Shown here piece by piece: positions 48,976 to 58,141 of a DNA stretch of 64,000 bases. The stretch lies in assembly GCF_011250555.1 (NCBI RefSeq), contig NZ_JAANMZ010000016.1:1-64000 (forward strand), given 5' to 3'. Position 1 is the stretch's first letter; every line of letters starts with the position of its first letter. Below the pieces are notes generated by a model that made no database searches, had not been told where the DNA came from, and was given only the letters and a program-made list of their open reading frames with translations. The stretch comes from Bacillus sp. MM2020_4 (GTDB lineage: Bacteria > Bacillota > Bacilli > Bacillales > Cytobacillaceae). The position numbers and the translations under genes are program-made.

Positions 48976-48992
48976 CTGGCATAAAACTTGCA
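48976..48992 (+). promoter_or_regulatory. Sigma-54 promoter of the agmatinase gene
   Basis: CTGGCAT-N5-TTGCA on the plus strand, with GG and GC at -24/-12 spacing, about 42 bases before the ATG at 49034. Confidence 0.8.
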
Positions 48993-49033
48993 TCATAATT
49001 TTTAAGAAAAAGACAAACAGGGGGAATGCTATC

Positions 49034-49993
49034 ATGCACTATCCATTATCACCAGATGTAAAGCCGGAATTCTGCACAACAGGTACCTTTATGCGGTTAC
49101 CATCAAGTAGAGAAAATGCAAAATTAGCGATTGTCGGGATGCCCTTCGATACTGCCGCATCATTCCGTGTTGGGGCTCGGTTTGCACCACAAGCGATTCG
49201 TCAGGCATCGATGACTTTATTCCCTTATCATCCCATTCACAAGGTATATCCTTTTGATGAATGCAACGCGATCGATATTGGCGATGTTTCAGTCATCCCG
49301 CATAATATCCACCGAAGCTATGAGGTCATCGAAAAAGCCATGCATGAACTGATGAAGCAGGGAATCGTTCCGATTGGTATTGGTGGTGACCATTCGGTAA
49401 CATTGGCCAATCTCCGTGCGGCTGCAAAGGTCCATGGGCCTGTTGCCTTAATTCACTTTGATTCCCACACCGATACATGGGATACGTATTATGACGAAAA
49501 GTATTGGCACGGATCACCCTTCATCCGTGCATACGAGGAAAATTTACTGATTCCTGATAAGGTGTTCCAAGTGGGAATTCGCGGGACGCTCAACCATCCG
49601 GGGGATATCGATGCTAGTACCGATTTAGGCTACCACGTGATTACCACCCCGGAATTAAAGGAACGCGGCGCAGCAAGTGTGATCAAAGAGATGAAGGAAA
49701 AGATTGGGGATACTCCTTGCTTCCTTAGTTTTGATATTGATTTTGTCGATCCATCTTGTGCTCCTGGAACCGGGACACTTGAAGTCGGTGGGTTGAACAG
49801 CTTTGAAACCTTACAAATCATTCGTTCCTTATCGGATTTTCATTTTATCGGCTATGACTTAGTTGAGGTCCTGCCTCCATACGATCCCACCCAGATTACA
49901 ACATTGCTTGCGGCAACCATCATCCATGATTTTGCCAGTCTTGCCGCATTAAAGATCAAGAAGGAAGCGCTCGCTTCAAATACAGCTCCATAA
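49034..49993 (+). CDS. Ureohydrolase: agmatinase or guanidinobutyrase
   Basis: A 319-residue manganese ureohydrolase. Metal ligands are visible in IGGDHSVTL, HFDSHTDTWD and FDIDFVDPSCAPGTGTLE. The N-terminus (TFMRLPSS) and length are closer to proteobacterial agmatinase/guanidinobutyrase than to the 290-residue Bacillus SpeB. In this island agmatine to putrescine plus urea would feed PatA, while 4-guanidinobutyrate to GABA would feed GabT; both make sense. ATG behind AGGGGGAA, under its own sigma-54 promoter. Confidence 0.85.
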   Translation: MHYPLSPDVKPEFCTTGTFMRLPSSRENAKLAIVGMPFDTAASFRVGARFAPQAIRQASMTLFPYHPIHKVYPFDECNAIDIGDVSVIPHNIHRSYEVIEKAMHELMKQGIVPIGIGGDHSVTLANLRAAAKVHGPVALIHFDSHTDTWDTYYDEKYWHGSPFIRAYEENLLIPDKVFQVGIRGTLNHPGDIDASTDLGYHVITTPELKERGAASVIKEMKEKIGDTPCFLSFDIDFVDPSCAPGTGTLEVGGLNSFETLQIIRSLSDFHFIGYDLVEVLPPYDPTQITTLLAATIIHDFASLAALKIKKEALASNTAP

Positions 49994-49998
49994 CGACA

Positions 49999-50040
49999 AA
50001 AAAGCAGTGAAATTCCAGTTTTAGGAATTCACTGCTTTTG
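49999..50040 (+). terminator. Rho-independent terminator of the ureohydrolase gene
   Basis: AAAAGCAGTGAA and TTCC pair with GGAA and TTCACTGCTTTT around a short loop, with T-run. Confidence 0.85.
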
Positions 50041-50081
50041 CTGTATAAAAGTTTCCCTTTTTGAAAAGATATAATGAATAC

Positions 50082-50684
50082 TTATCTTGCAAAACGGTGG
50101 TTACCGATTGTGACGGTTACTTCACGGGAAGTGATCCACTGGCTGGAAGATGTTTTTGGATTATAGAAAAATAATGAGCCATTGCCTTGTCCTTTGAACG
50201 CTAACGCTTCATTCACTGCCTGCTTTGATGCTGCATCAGCTGGTTGATTGATCTGACCATTTTCTACTGGCGTAAATGCATAATGACCGTTGGCAATTTG
50301 ATTGATAACTCCACTGATCGAATTCGGGAATTCAGAACTCGCAACTCGGTTTAAAATGACCGTTGCCACAGCAACTTTCCCCGCATATGGTTCGCCCACT
50401 GCCTCGGCATGAACGAGACGTGCCATTAAATCTTTTTCTGCTGCTGTAACAGTAGAATTTGGGATTACTAGATTTTGACCTGCATTAAGGGAACTGCTAG
50501 TTGCATGGTTTGCCTCCATTAAGCTATTTACAGGAATGCCAAAGTTGGTGGCAATTTTCCAATAGGTTTCACCCGGTTGCACTTTATGAGTTGTTGTTGC
50601 CGCTTCAGTTGTTCCATTTAAAGTAAATGCTGACAATGATAGAATCATTCCGGTTGCAATCACTAGTTTTTTAAGTTTATTCAT
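50082..50684 (-). CDS. LysM plus SleB-type cell-wall hydrolase
   Basis: A 200-residue secreted protein: Sec signal peptide (about 1-28, ending TEAA), a LysM peptidoglycan-binding domain (about 32-76, HKVQPGETYWKIATNFGI) and a SleB/CwlJ hydrolase domain (about 84-200) with the catalytic Glu in VHAEAVGEPYAGKVAVA. SleB enzymes are lytic transglycosylases of spore cortex; LysM-SleB proteins also act on vegetative wall. ATG behind GGAGG. Confidence 0.88.
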   Translation of the reverse strand: MNKLKKLVIATGMILSLSAFTLNGTTEAATTTHKVQPGETYWKIATNFGIPVNSLMEANHATSSSLNAGQNLVIPNSTVTAAEKDLMARLVHAEAVGEPYAGKVAVATVILNRVASSEFPNSISGVINQIANGHYAFTPVENGQINQPADAASKQAVNEALAFKGQGNGSLFFYNPKTSSSQWITSREVTVTIGNHRFAR

Positions 50685-51038
50685 TTTATGACCTCCAAAA
50701 GTTAGTGTGCCGTTTCTCTACTACTAAGGCTAACAGTTGTAACATTCTTATTCATCGTCCAATAATTGGTAATGCTCCTTCAACTAGAATGAACCCCGTC
50801 ATCCATGCCTTTCACACCCAATTGGAATGATCAACCAATCTATTCTTTTTTCCTATTAATCCCTTGAGTGGATAGTTAAGGTTTCATTATTACATGGTGT
50901 TTCATGCTTGTAACATAGAATCGGCTCTCTTTCAGGAAATCTTCACCAAATTGACAACAAATTCGGTAAATTGATAGAGGATTCCTCTCCAAACTTTGGT
51001 AATAATAGTATGGAAGGAATATTTAAGGAGGCTTTTAT
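50685..51038. other. Intergenic gap between divergent hydrolase and Dps genes
   Basis: A 354-base AT-rich stretch without a supported frame or RNA. It must hold the two divergent promoters. TTGACA occurs at 50951-50956 on the plus strand, but no convincing -10 follows at 16-18 bases, and I see no PerR- or SigB-like site before the Dps gene. Confidence 0.5.
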
Positions 51039-51485
51039 ATGGAAAATCAATTAGTCAGCGTCTTAAACAAGCAAATTGCCAACTGGTCTGTCTTGTATAT
51101 CAAACTACATAACTACCATTGGTATGTGAAGGGCGGACAATTTTTCACCTTACATGCAAAATTTGAGGAATTTTACAACGAAGCTGGGTTGCATGTGGAT
51201 GAATTAGCCGAACGCTTGCTGGCAATCAGCGGTAAACCTGTCGCCACAATGAAGGAATGCCTGGAAATTGCCTCTATCCAAGAATCAACGGGTCATGAAT
51301 CTGCCGATGAGATGGTACTGTCTGTGATCAATGACTATTCGATCATAATTGGCGAATTAAAAGAAGGAATGAGTTTTGCCGGGGAACTAGATGATGAAAC
51401 TACCGGCGATATGCTGCTTGCGATTCATTCTGGTCTTGAAAAACATGTTTGGATGCTGTCGGCATTCCTTGGTAAATCCTTATAA
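51039..51485 (+). CDS. Dps-family ferritin-like protein
   Basis: A 148-residue Dps/MrgA-like protein that should form a 12-subunit shell, oxidise and store iron and protect DNA. The ferroxidase residues are visible: [11 protein letters not shown] (His ligand), then [12 protein letters not shown] with Asp and Glu. Its N-terminus is short, without a basic DNA-binding tail. ATG behind AAGGAGG; followed by a strong terminator. Confidence 0.9.
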   Translation: MENQLVSVLNKQIANWSVLYIKLHNYHWYVKGGQFFTLHAKFEEFYNEAGLHVDELAERLLAISGKPVATMKECLEIASIQESTGHESADEMVLSVINDYSIIIGELKEGMSFAGELDDETTGDMLLAIHSGLEKHVWMLSAFLGKSL

Positions 51486-51491
51486 GCATCA

Positions 51492-51528
51492 AAAAAAGTC
51501 CAACAGCACATGGTTGGACTTTTTCTTG
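51492..51528. terminator. Rho-independent terminator
   Basis: AAAAAGTCCAAC pairs with GTTGGACTTTTT; T-runs on both strands make it usable for the Dps gene and for the convergent kinase gene. Confidence 0.9.
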
Positions 51529-51562
51529 GAATAGCTATGAGCCATACGAAGTACGTATTGTT

Positions 51563-53248
51563 CTATTCTTTAGCTTTCATAAATGGTGGTCTAGGATGTG
51601 TCCTTCTCCTTCTTCTAACAGACGTTCTTGTCCCTGCCTGAAAAATAGTTAACAAGCCACCGCTGACCATTAATAGGATTCCGGCAAGCTGGTTATCGGC
51701 AAACATTTGCGAACCGGAGATCAATAAACCTGTTCCAAATACGGCTAGGACAATTTTCCTTGTTTGCAAGGCTTGATTGTTCAAAATATTTTTTTCAAAA
51801 GTCTTAGAAGGTTGAATTCGGAGCTCACCTGACTCTAGCTGATCAACAAAATGGAACAATTTTCGAGATGTGGGAATGACCTGTAAAAGCGTATTCTTAA
51901 CTTGATCAAGCACATTCTCTTTTGCCGTGCTTGCATTGGCAGTATTACCGCTCATCAGATCTTCCACATATGGTTTTGTATTCGCAACAACATCGAAATT
52001 CTTATCTAATCCGTTACAAATGCTAAAAACAGTCATAATCGCCTTGCCTAAAAACGTAGTTCTTGACGGAATTTGGAAGGGTTGTTCATAAAGGAACTCT
52101 CGTAATTCCTCAAGAAACCCCTCATTATTCATCTTTTCAATGCTAAAACTACCTTCAGAAAAGCTGGAGAGAATAATTTTCACGTTCTTCACCAGCACGG
52201 TTTTGTCTGCATGCTTTCTTAAAAAGCCAAGTTCATCAAAGGCTTCAACAATCCCGCTGCCATCCTTCAAGTAGATAGACATGGCAAGCTTAACGATATT
52301 TTCCTTCATCACATTCGAAATCGTTCCGACCATTCCGAAATCAATGTAGGCAATCGTTCCGTCTTGTTTAACTAAAAGATTTCCGGGATGTGGATCAGCA
52401 TGGAAAAAGCCATCCTCCATCAATTGTTTTAAATAGGACAAATAAAGGATGGAGGCTAGTTTCTTCTTATTAATGGAAGCTCCTTCTAATTTCTCAAGCT
52501 CGTTTATTTTAACACCTTCAATAAACTCCATCACAAGCACCTTGCTGGTCGTCAGTTCCCCATATACACGTGGTGTGGTGACACCGGGAAAATCACGGAA
52601 AGATTCTTGAAAGGACTCTAGATTCTTTGCCTCCTTAAGGTAATCCAATTCTTCCGTAATCACTTCTTCAAATTCTTGATAGACATTCTTTAGATCAACA
52701 AACTTGCCCATTTTAGTACGACGTGCAAAGGCAATTAGCACCTTTAATGTAGCCAAATCAAGTGAAACCGTTGCTTCGATTCCGGGACGCATGACCTTAA
52801 TGGCAACTTCTTCTCCACTTTTCATGACTGCTTTATGGACCTGTCCTAACGATGCGGCGGCCACGGGTGATGGGACGAAGGTGGTAAAATGGTCACTAAG
52901 CCTTCCACCCAGTTCCGTTTCAATTCTGCTAATTGCAACAGCTGAATCAACTGGAGCCACTGAATCCTGCAGTTCTGACAAGGTATCGGTATATTCCTTT
53001 GGTAAAATATCGACCCTTGAACTGACAAATTGGCCTAGCTTGATGATTAGACCGCCCATCTCAACGGCAGCACCTACAAACTTTTTAGCTTGGGATCTGT
53101 AAACTTCCTTATACTTTTGATTGGCCTTTTCTTTATGGTAAAATTTCTTTGTTTTTCCCAGCCACCAAAATTGCATAAAGAACCCAACAAACATGAAAAA
53201 TGTTTTGCGAAACCTTTTGTTGAACAGTAAGCGTATCATCTCACGCAT
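51563..53248 (-). CDS. ABC1/UbiB-family atypical kinase
   Basis: A 561-residue AarF/UbiB (ABC1) protein. Diagnostic motifs: KLGQ in LIIKLGQFVSSR near residue 68, the Ala-rich nucleotide loop AAASLGQVH, the invariant lysine in VAIKVMRPG, HADPHPGNLLV and DFGMVG. Two membrane segments close the C-terminus, followed by an Arg-rich tail. Family members support quinone or lipid metabolism as ATPases or kinases; Bacillus targets are not known. ATG behind AAGGGGAGG. Downstream of the AbrB-like gene on the same strand. Confidence 0.88.
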   Translation of the reverse strand: MREMIRLLFNKRFRKTFFMFVGFFMQFWWLGKTKKFYHKEKANQKYKEVYRSQAKKFVGAAVEMGGLIIKLGQFVSSRVDILPKEYTDTLSELQDSVAPVDSAVAISRIETELGGRLSDHFTTFVPSPVAAASLGQVHKAVMKSGEEVAIKVMRPGIEATVSLDLATLKVLIAFARRTKMGKFVDLKNVYQEFEEVITEELDYLKEAKNLESFQESFRDFPGVTTPRVYGELTTSKVLVMEFIEGVKINELEKLEGASINKKKLASILYLSYLKQLMEDGFFHADPHPGNLLVKQDGTIAYIDFGMVGTISNVMKENIVKLAMSIYLKDGSGIVEAFDELGFLRKHADKTVLVKNVKIILSSFSEGSFSIEKMNNEGFLEELREFLYEQPFQIPSRTTFLGKAIMTVFSICNGLDKNFDVVANTKPYVEDLMSGNTANASTAKENVLDQVKNTLLQVIPTSRKLFHFVDQLESGELRIQPSKTFEKNILNNQALQTRKIVLAVFGTGLLISGSQMFADNQLAGILLMVSGGLLTIFQAGTRTSVRRRRRTHPRPPFMKAKE

Positions 53249-53327
53249 TCTTGTCCTCCCCTTTCATGTAAAGTCCCACGGGACAAGCCTGCGTGGTATG
53301 TCCTTCTACCCCTCCATGGAGAATAAT

Positions 53328-53600
53328 TTATTCCTTTTCTTCCTCTTCTGTCTCTGTTTTCTCAAAAATCTCTTGGGCTATTTTTTCGAATCTCTTTGAC
53401 TTGTTAAAAAAGAAATTAGCAAACTTATTCATAATCTCTGATTTAACAAGAATCACGGTTCCCTTCCTGGCATCACCAAATACCACAAACTTTTCTCCTG
53501 CTTTCATTCCTAGTTCCTCTCTTGCTTCCGATGGGATGACCACCTGGCCTCTTTCTCCCATACTCGTGGTTCCAAAAATTTTTCCATGATTCATCATCAT
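53328..53600 (-). CDS. AbrB/SpoVT-family DNA-binding protein
   Basis: A 90-residue protein with an N-terminal swapped-hairpin AbrB domain (TTSMGERGQVVIPSEAREEL, then GMKAGEKFVVFGD) and a charged, Glu-rich C-terminal helix. Probably a transition-state or local regulator, perhaps of the ABC1 gene next to it. The start is the ATG at 53600 behind GGAGAGG; four start codons occur in a row (GTG ATG ATG ATG). Confidence 0.85.
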   Translation of the reverse strand: MMMNHGKIFGTTSMGERGQVVIPSEAREELGMKAGEKFVVFGDARKGTVILVKSEIMNKFANFFFNKSKRFEKIAQEIFEKTETEEEEKE

Positions 53601-53799
53601 CACTCACCTCTCCTTTGTAGGATAAATCATACTATTCATACCAACAATACGTTTCACACAATGTACATATGACGATTTTATGGCAAAAAGGCGGCCAGAA
53701 CTGGGATCCATACTTTTTTTATACAGGTATGCACTTGTCCATTTCAAACATCTTATCTCACGCATACATTGTAATTATTAAAAGGTGGAGGTGATAAAT

Positions 53800-53892
53800 A
53801 TGTCTGGAGGCGGATACGGCAACAACGGCTTTGCATTAATCGTTGTGTTGTTTATTCTTTTAATCATCATCGGTGCATCTTATATGTACTAA
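53800..53892 (+). CDS. YjcZ-family small membrane peptide (30 aa)
   Basis: A 30-codon gene, ATG 53800 to TAA 53892, behind AAAGGTGGAGGTG. The product has a Gly-rich head (MSGGGYGNNGF) and a hydrophobic helix (ALIVVLFILLIIIGASYMY), the hallmark of YjcZ-type sporulation-associated peptides. It is followed by its own terminator, so it is an independent transcript. Probably inserts in a membrane during sporulation. Confidence 0.88.
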   Translation: MSGGGYGNNGFALIVVLFILLIIIGASYMY

Positions 53893-53910
53893 TGATTCTT
53901 CCCAACTCAG

Positions 53911-53953
53911 AAAAGAGCGGTAAAACCTATTTGGTTTCACCGCTCTTTTTTTC
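53911..53953. terminator. Rho-independent terminator
   Basis: AAAAGAGCGGT and AAACC pair with GGTTT and ACCGCTCTTTT, followed by T-run; it follows the YjcZ-type gene and faces the convergent acetolactate-synthase-like gene. Confidence 0.9.
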
Positions 53954-53976
53954 ATTTTAGAATTTTTCATCTAAGC

Positions 53977-55554
53977 TTATTGCATCATTGCTTCTATCAG
54001 CACAATTTCACTTTTCGCCTTCATTGCTTCTACCACCATTCCTTCAAACTCCGCCACGTTCGTTGCTCTCATTCCCCTTGCTCCAAAGCTTTCTGCTAAA
54101 TGGACAAAATCCGGGTTAGTAAAGGTGACGCCATAACTATCGCCAAACTTTTTCTCCATCGTATCTACCTCTAGTTTCAGCATCGAATCATTTAATAGGA
54201 TAATGACGAAGGATATCCCTAGTCTTTTAGCCGTTTCAAGTTCGGCAAAATTCATTAATGCGCCGCCATCGCCCGTAATACAGATAACTGTTTTTTTCGG
54301 TGCGGCTAATTTTGCCCCAATCGCCCCAGGGATGGAGATGCCCATGGAGGCAAAACCATTGGAAATAATCAGTTGTTTCGCATGCTTTGGTTGATAGGTT
54401 CTAGCAATCGCTACTTTATGTGAGCCTACATCTGAAACTAAGATGGTCTCATCCGTCTGGACTCTTTCAAGCACATGCAAGATTTCTTCAATTGTTAAGC
54501 CAGAATCCCCACTAGCCTTTTCTATAATAGAATAAGACTCTTCGATCCGATGCTTTAACCTTCCAGAGGGCTGCCAATGTTTGGGCTGTGTTGGAAGAAG
54601 TGGCAGCGTTTCCTTAAGATTCCCCACTAACTCAGCCTGTACTGGGTAATATTCGTCTACATCCGCTGCTGTCGCGGAAATATGAATAACCGGAACCTTT
54701 TTCCTATTCCATTCTGACGGAAGCTTTTCGATGATGTCAAAACCAATCACAATCAATAAATCCGCTTCTTCAAACCCTCGAAGGACGTAATCTTTCTCCA
54801 TAAACCCAAAGGTATAAAAATTTTGCGGATGATCTTTTGGTAGAATCCCTTTCGCCATGAAGCTGGTTGCAACCGGTGAACCAAGCTGCTCCATAAATGC
54901 CAGAACTTCGATGACGGCATTTTGGCGGATGACCTCATTCCCAATCATGATAAATGGTTTTTGACTTTGATTCATCACTTGTGCTGCGGAATGGAGTGAT
55001 TCAGCCGCTGGTACATTTTTTGGTAACTCGGTAATAGGTAAGGGTTTGGTTGTCACGTTTTCCATAGCGATATTTTCCGGTAATTCGATAACGACAGCTC
55101 CCGGTTTCTCTTCCAATGCCTTTCGAAAAGATTTTCTGATGATTTCCGGAATCGTGTTTGCTGCTTTTATTTGTATGGACCATTTTGTGACTGGTTTGTA
55201 AAGCTCTTGAATATCAATATACTGGTGAGAATCTTTATGTTGATCCTTCAGCGCTTTTTGACCTGTCAGGGCGATGACCGGTGAATGATCCAAATTTGCA
55301 CTTGCAATACCTGTTACTAAATTTGTCGCCCCAGGACCAAGGGTTGCCAAACAAACTCCTGGTTTCCCCGATATTCTTCCATACACATCTGCGATGAATG
55401 CCGCCCCCTGCTCATGGCGAACAGGTATGTAGGTAATTTTTTCTGAAGCGGATAAAGAATCCCCTAGATCAATGACTTCCTTCCCAATAATGCCAAAAAC
55501 ATATTCGACACCTTCATTTTCTAAACAAGTTACCACTAGATCAGATGCTTTCAT
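53977..55554 (-). CDS. Acetolactate synthase-like TPP enzyme
   Basis: A 525-residue thiamine-diphosphate enzyme of the acetolactate synthase/AlsS-like group. Visible: VEYVFGIIGKE, the conserved Glu in RHEQGAAF, the central Rossmann domain, and the TPP motif GDGGALMNFAELETA...LLNDS. There is no regulatory subunit gene or ilv neighbour, so a catabolic or related decarboxylase role is more likely than branched-chain synthesis. The start is ATG 55554 behind GTGGAGG; the 31 extra upstream codons lack a site. Confidence 0.8.
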   Translation of the reverse strand: MKASDLVVTCLENEGVEYVFGIIGKEVIDLGDSLSASEKITYIPVRHEQGAAFIADVYGRISGKPGVCLATLGPGATNLVTGIASANLDHSPVIALTGQKALKDQHKDSHQYIDIQELYKPVTKWSIQIKAANTIPEIIRKSFRKALEEKPGAVVIELPENIAMENVTTKPLPITELPKNVPAAESLHSAAQVMNQSQKPFIMIGNEVIRQNAVIEVLAFMEQLGSPVATSFMAKGILPKDHPQNFYTFGFMEKDYVLRGFEEADLLIVIGFDIIEKLPSEWNRKKVPVIHISATAADVDEYYPVQAELVGNLKETLPLLPTQPKHWQPSGRLKHRIEESYSIIEKASGDSGLTIEEILHVLERVQTDETILVSDVGSHKVAIARTYQPKHAKQLIISNGFASMGISIPGAIGAKLAAPKKTVICITGDGGALMNFAELETAKRLGISFVIILLNDSMLKLEVDTMEKKFGDSYGVTFTNPDFVHLAESFGARGMRATNVAEFEGMVVEAMKAKSEIVLIEAMMQ

Positions 55555-55623
55555 TTCTGCCTCCACATTACTATATTTACCTACCTCTATTCTTTGCCAA
55601 ATTTTTATATTCATGAAAGGACT

Positions 55624-55662
55624 AAAAAAAAAGAAGAGACTATCCACGAATAGTCTCTTCTT
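55624..55662 (-). terminator. Rho-independent terminator of bdbD-bdbC
   Basis: AAGAAGAGACTA pairs with TAGTCTCTTCTT, followed on the minus strand by a run of nine T. The hairpin overlaps the last codons of bdbC. Confidence 0.9.
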
Positions 55663-56065
55663 CCTTTTGACCGCGAGCTAACACAATCATGCTCACCGTA
55701 ATTATAATAAAGGCAATCAACGCCAGCATTGGTATTGTTATAAACCCAAGCCAATTAATGTAATCCTTCGAACAAGGAACCCCACTTGTACACATTTCAA
55801 ACTGCTGCAGGTAGGGGATTTTTTGCAATAAAGTATGATACCCGGAAAGTAGTACACCAATAATAGACAATGGCAGTACATATTGATAAATTCTATTATC
55901 ATTTCGGTAAACAGCTATACCTAAAATGATGGCCAATGGGTACATAAAAATTCGTTGATACCAACAAAGGGTACATGGGATAAAAAGCATCACTTCACTA
56001 AAATATAAACTTCCGAGTGTGGCGATGATCGCTGCAACCCAGGAGATAAGTAGAGATTTATTCAT
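55640..56065 (-). CDS. bdbC: Disulfide-forming membrane protein, DsbB-like
   Basis: A 141-residue four-helix membrane protein of the DsbB/BdbC family. The first loop has CTLC in IPCTLCWYQR and the second the pair C...C in EMCTSGVPCSKDY. It reoxidises the BdbD oxidoreductase using quinone. The start is ATG 56065 behind AAAGGGTG, directly after the bdbD stop. Confidence 0.92.
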   Translation of the reverse strand: MNKSLLISWVAAIIATLGSLYFSEVMLFIPCTLCWYQRIFMYPLAIILGIAVYRNDNRIYQYVLPLSIIGVLLSGYHTLLQKIPYLQQFEMCTSGVPCSKDYINWLGFITIPMLALIAFIIITVSMIVLARGQKEEETIRG

Positions 56066-56066
56066 T

Positions 56067-56774
56067 CTATTCACCCTTTGCTGCTTTATCTACCATATCT
56101 TTCAAATCGTCCATGGTTTGTCCATCAAAATATTGGCCATTCACATAGATGGCTGGTGTCCCGGTTGCGCCTAGTTTTTTAGCTAAATCCATATCCTTGT
56201 TAAAAGATTCTTTTGATTTATCAGCGTTAAAGTGCTTTACTACCTTGTTTACATCATCCTCATCCGCCACTTCTTTTAACGTATCGGTTAAAAACTTTTC
56301 AGTAAAAAGGTCAATTTTTTCATATTTAGTGTCTTCCGGCTGCTTTTTATATATTAAATCATGAAATTCCCAAAATGGTTCATTTCCTAGCACCTGATAA
56401 ACAGATTCCGCAAATTTAGCTGTTCTTGTGGAGTCAGTATTAATGAATGCATAATTCATAAAATAGAGCTTCGCCTTTCCTGTATCGACTAACTCCTTTT
56501 CGATTAGGGGGACCACATTTTCATTGAAGTTTTTACAGTTTGGACATTTATAATCGCCAAACTCAATAATCGAGACCGGTGCGGATTTGTCACCATGGAA
56601 TGGCTGATTACTATAATCAATGTTTTTGTTAGAGTTTGCTTTTTCATCTGACTTTGAATGGTTGCCGATGAAAATAAATCCTAGTACGAAAGCTGCAATA
56701 ATCCCAATCATCCAGAAAGCAAACTTGGATGAGGATTTCGGCTGGCTTTTAGTATTTTTTTTATTCTTTACCAT
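56067..56774 (-). CDS. bdbD: Extracellular thiol:disulfide oxidoreductase, DsbA-like
   Basis: A 235-residue membrane-anchored DsbA-like protein. One N-terminal membrane segment (about 20-38) precedes a thioredoxin-fold domain with active site CPNC in GDYKCPNCKNF and the cis-Pro loop GTPAIYVNG. It introduces disulfides in exported proteins, in partnership with BdbC encoded next. The start is ATG 56774, seven bases after AAAGGAG. Possibly relevant to cysteine-containing exported products in this strain. Confidence 0.92.
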   Translation of the reverse strand: MVKNKKNTKSQPKSSSKFAFWMIGIIAAFVLGFIFIGNHSKSDEKANSNKNIDYSNQPFHGDKSAPVSIIEFGDYKCPNCKNFNENVVPLIEKELVDTGKAKLYFMNYAFINTDSTRTAKFAESVYQVLGNEPFWEFHDLIYKKQPEDTKYEKIDLFTEKFLTDTLKEVADEDDVNKVVKHFNADKSKESFNKDMDLAKKLGATGTPAIYVNGQYFDGQTMDDLKDMVDKAAKGE

Positions 56775-56972
56775 AATCAAGCTCCTTTTGTTGACGTAAA
56801 TAATAGCTGGACGAAGGTTTTATCCCAGATAATTTAACTATTACTTATCCCCCATAATAATGCAAATAAAAGACCTTTTCATCATGTAAAAATTCATATG
56901 AGTAGCATTTCAATGATAGTACGATATTATTAGTATAGGTATTATTTTAATCCATGCAAGGAGGCTCGGAAA

Positions 56973-58034
56973 ATGACAAAGAAGAACAATAAGTACAGTG
57001 GTTATATTGGAACCTATACAAAAGGAGACAGTAAAGGGATCTATTCTTTTACACTTGATACAGAAGCGGCGAAAATACTGGATGTAAAGCTGGCGGCCGA
57101 ATTAGAAAATCCTACATACGTAAATATCAGCAAGGATAATCGTTTTCTTTATGCTGTAAAAAAAGAAGGAGAAAATGGGGGAGTAGCTGCTTTTGCCATT
57201 CAGAAGTCAGGCGAGTTGACACCAATCAATTCCCAACTGGCAGGAGGTTCATCTCCTTGTCATGTAAGTGTAGACAGTCAATCAAACGTTTTATTCAGTG
57301 GAAATTATCATAAAGGCGAGGTCGCATCTTATTTACTTGATGCTGAAACTGGATCCATTTCACCTGCTGTTTCTGTGATTCAACATGAGGGTTCTGGTCC
57401 AGATCCACGACAGGAAAAACCGCATACCCATTATGCGGGACTTACACCTGATGAAAACTATCTTGCCGTTGTTGAATTGGGGATCGATGCCCTTATTACC
57501 TACTCCGTTGCGAGTGACGGGACACTTACAAGAGCAAATCTATTGCCTTTAAAAGGCGGCAGTGGACCCAGACATTTAGCTTTTCATCCTAATGGTAAAT
57601 ATGCCTACATTATGACTGAATTCAGTTCAGAAGTTGTTGTGTTAAGCTACTATCCGGAAGATGGCCATTTTACCGAGAAACAATATATTTCCACATTGCC
57701 GGAAGATTTTACGGAAAATAATCAAGGCAGTGCGATTCATATTTCTTCTGATGGTCGCTTTGTTTATGCAGGTAATCGCGGTCATAATAGCATCGCTGTT
57801 TTCCGTGTCGATGCATTTTCAGGGGAGCTTAGCTTTGTGGAACATGTTTCGACCGAAGGGGATTGGCCGCGGGATTTTGCATTAGATCCTTCTGAAAAAT
57901 TCATCGTGGCTTCGAATCAGGAATCAGGTAATCTTGTGTTATTTTCACGGGATGATGCAACAGGGAGATTGACTCTCTTGGAGTCGGATGTTTCTGTGCC
58001 GTATCCGGTTTGTGTGAAGTTTTTGCATAGTTAA
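56973..58034 (+). CDS. pgl: Lactonase-family beta-propeller (6-phosphogluconolactonase type)
   Basis: A 353-residue seven-bladed beta-propeller of the lactonase family, close in length and features to B. subtilis YkgB/Pgl: IGTYTKGDSKGIY at the start, repeating blade motifs, and HTHYAGLTPDENYLAV, SGPRHLAFHPNGKYAYI and GNRGHNSIAVF. It should hydrolyse 6-phosphogluconolactone in the pentose phosphate pathway. ATG behind AAGGAGG. Confidence 0.88.
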   Translation: MTKKNNKYSGYIGTYTKGDSKGIYSFTLDTEAAKILDVKLAAELENPTYVNISKDNRFLYAVKKEGENGGVAAFAIQKSGELTPINSQLAGGSSPCHVSVDSQSNVLFSGNYHKGEVASYLLDAETGSISPAVSVIQHEGSGPDPRQEKPHTHYAGLTPDENYLAVVELGIDALITYSVASDGTLTRANLLPLKGGSGPRHLAFHPNGKYAYIMTEFSSEVVVLSYYPEDGHFTEKQYISTLPEDFTENNQGSAIHISSDGRFVYAGNRGHNSIAVFRVDAFSGELSFVEHVSTEGDWPRDFALDPSEKFIVASNQESGNLVLFSRDDATGRLTLLESDVSVPYPVCVKFLHS

Positions 58035-58062
58035 AAACAGGGTGGATTCATCCTGTTTTTTT
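58033..58062 (+). terminator. Rho-independent terminator of pgl
   Basis: AAAAACAGG pairs with CCTGTTTTT, ending in seven T. Confidence 0.8.
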
Positions 58063-58141
58063 GTTGGCCTTTTTAGCGTAGAAAAGAACCATTCATGACA
58101 ATACTATGTAAATAGGGAATACATAGAAGGATGTGTCTTTA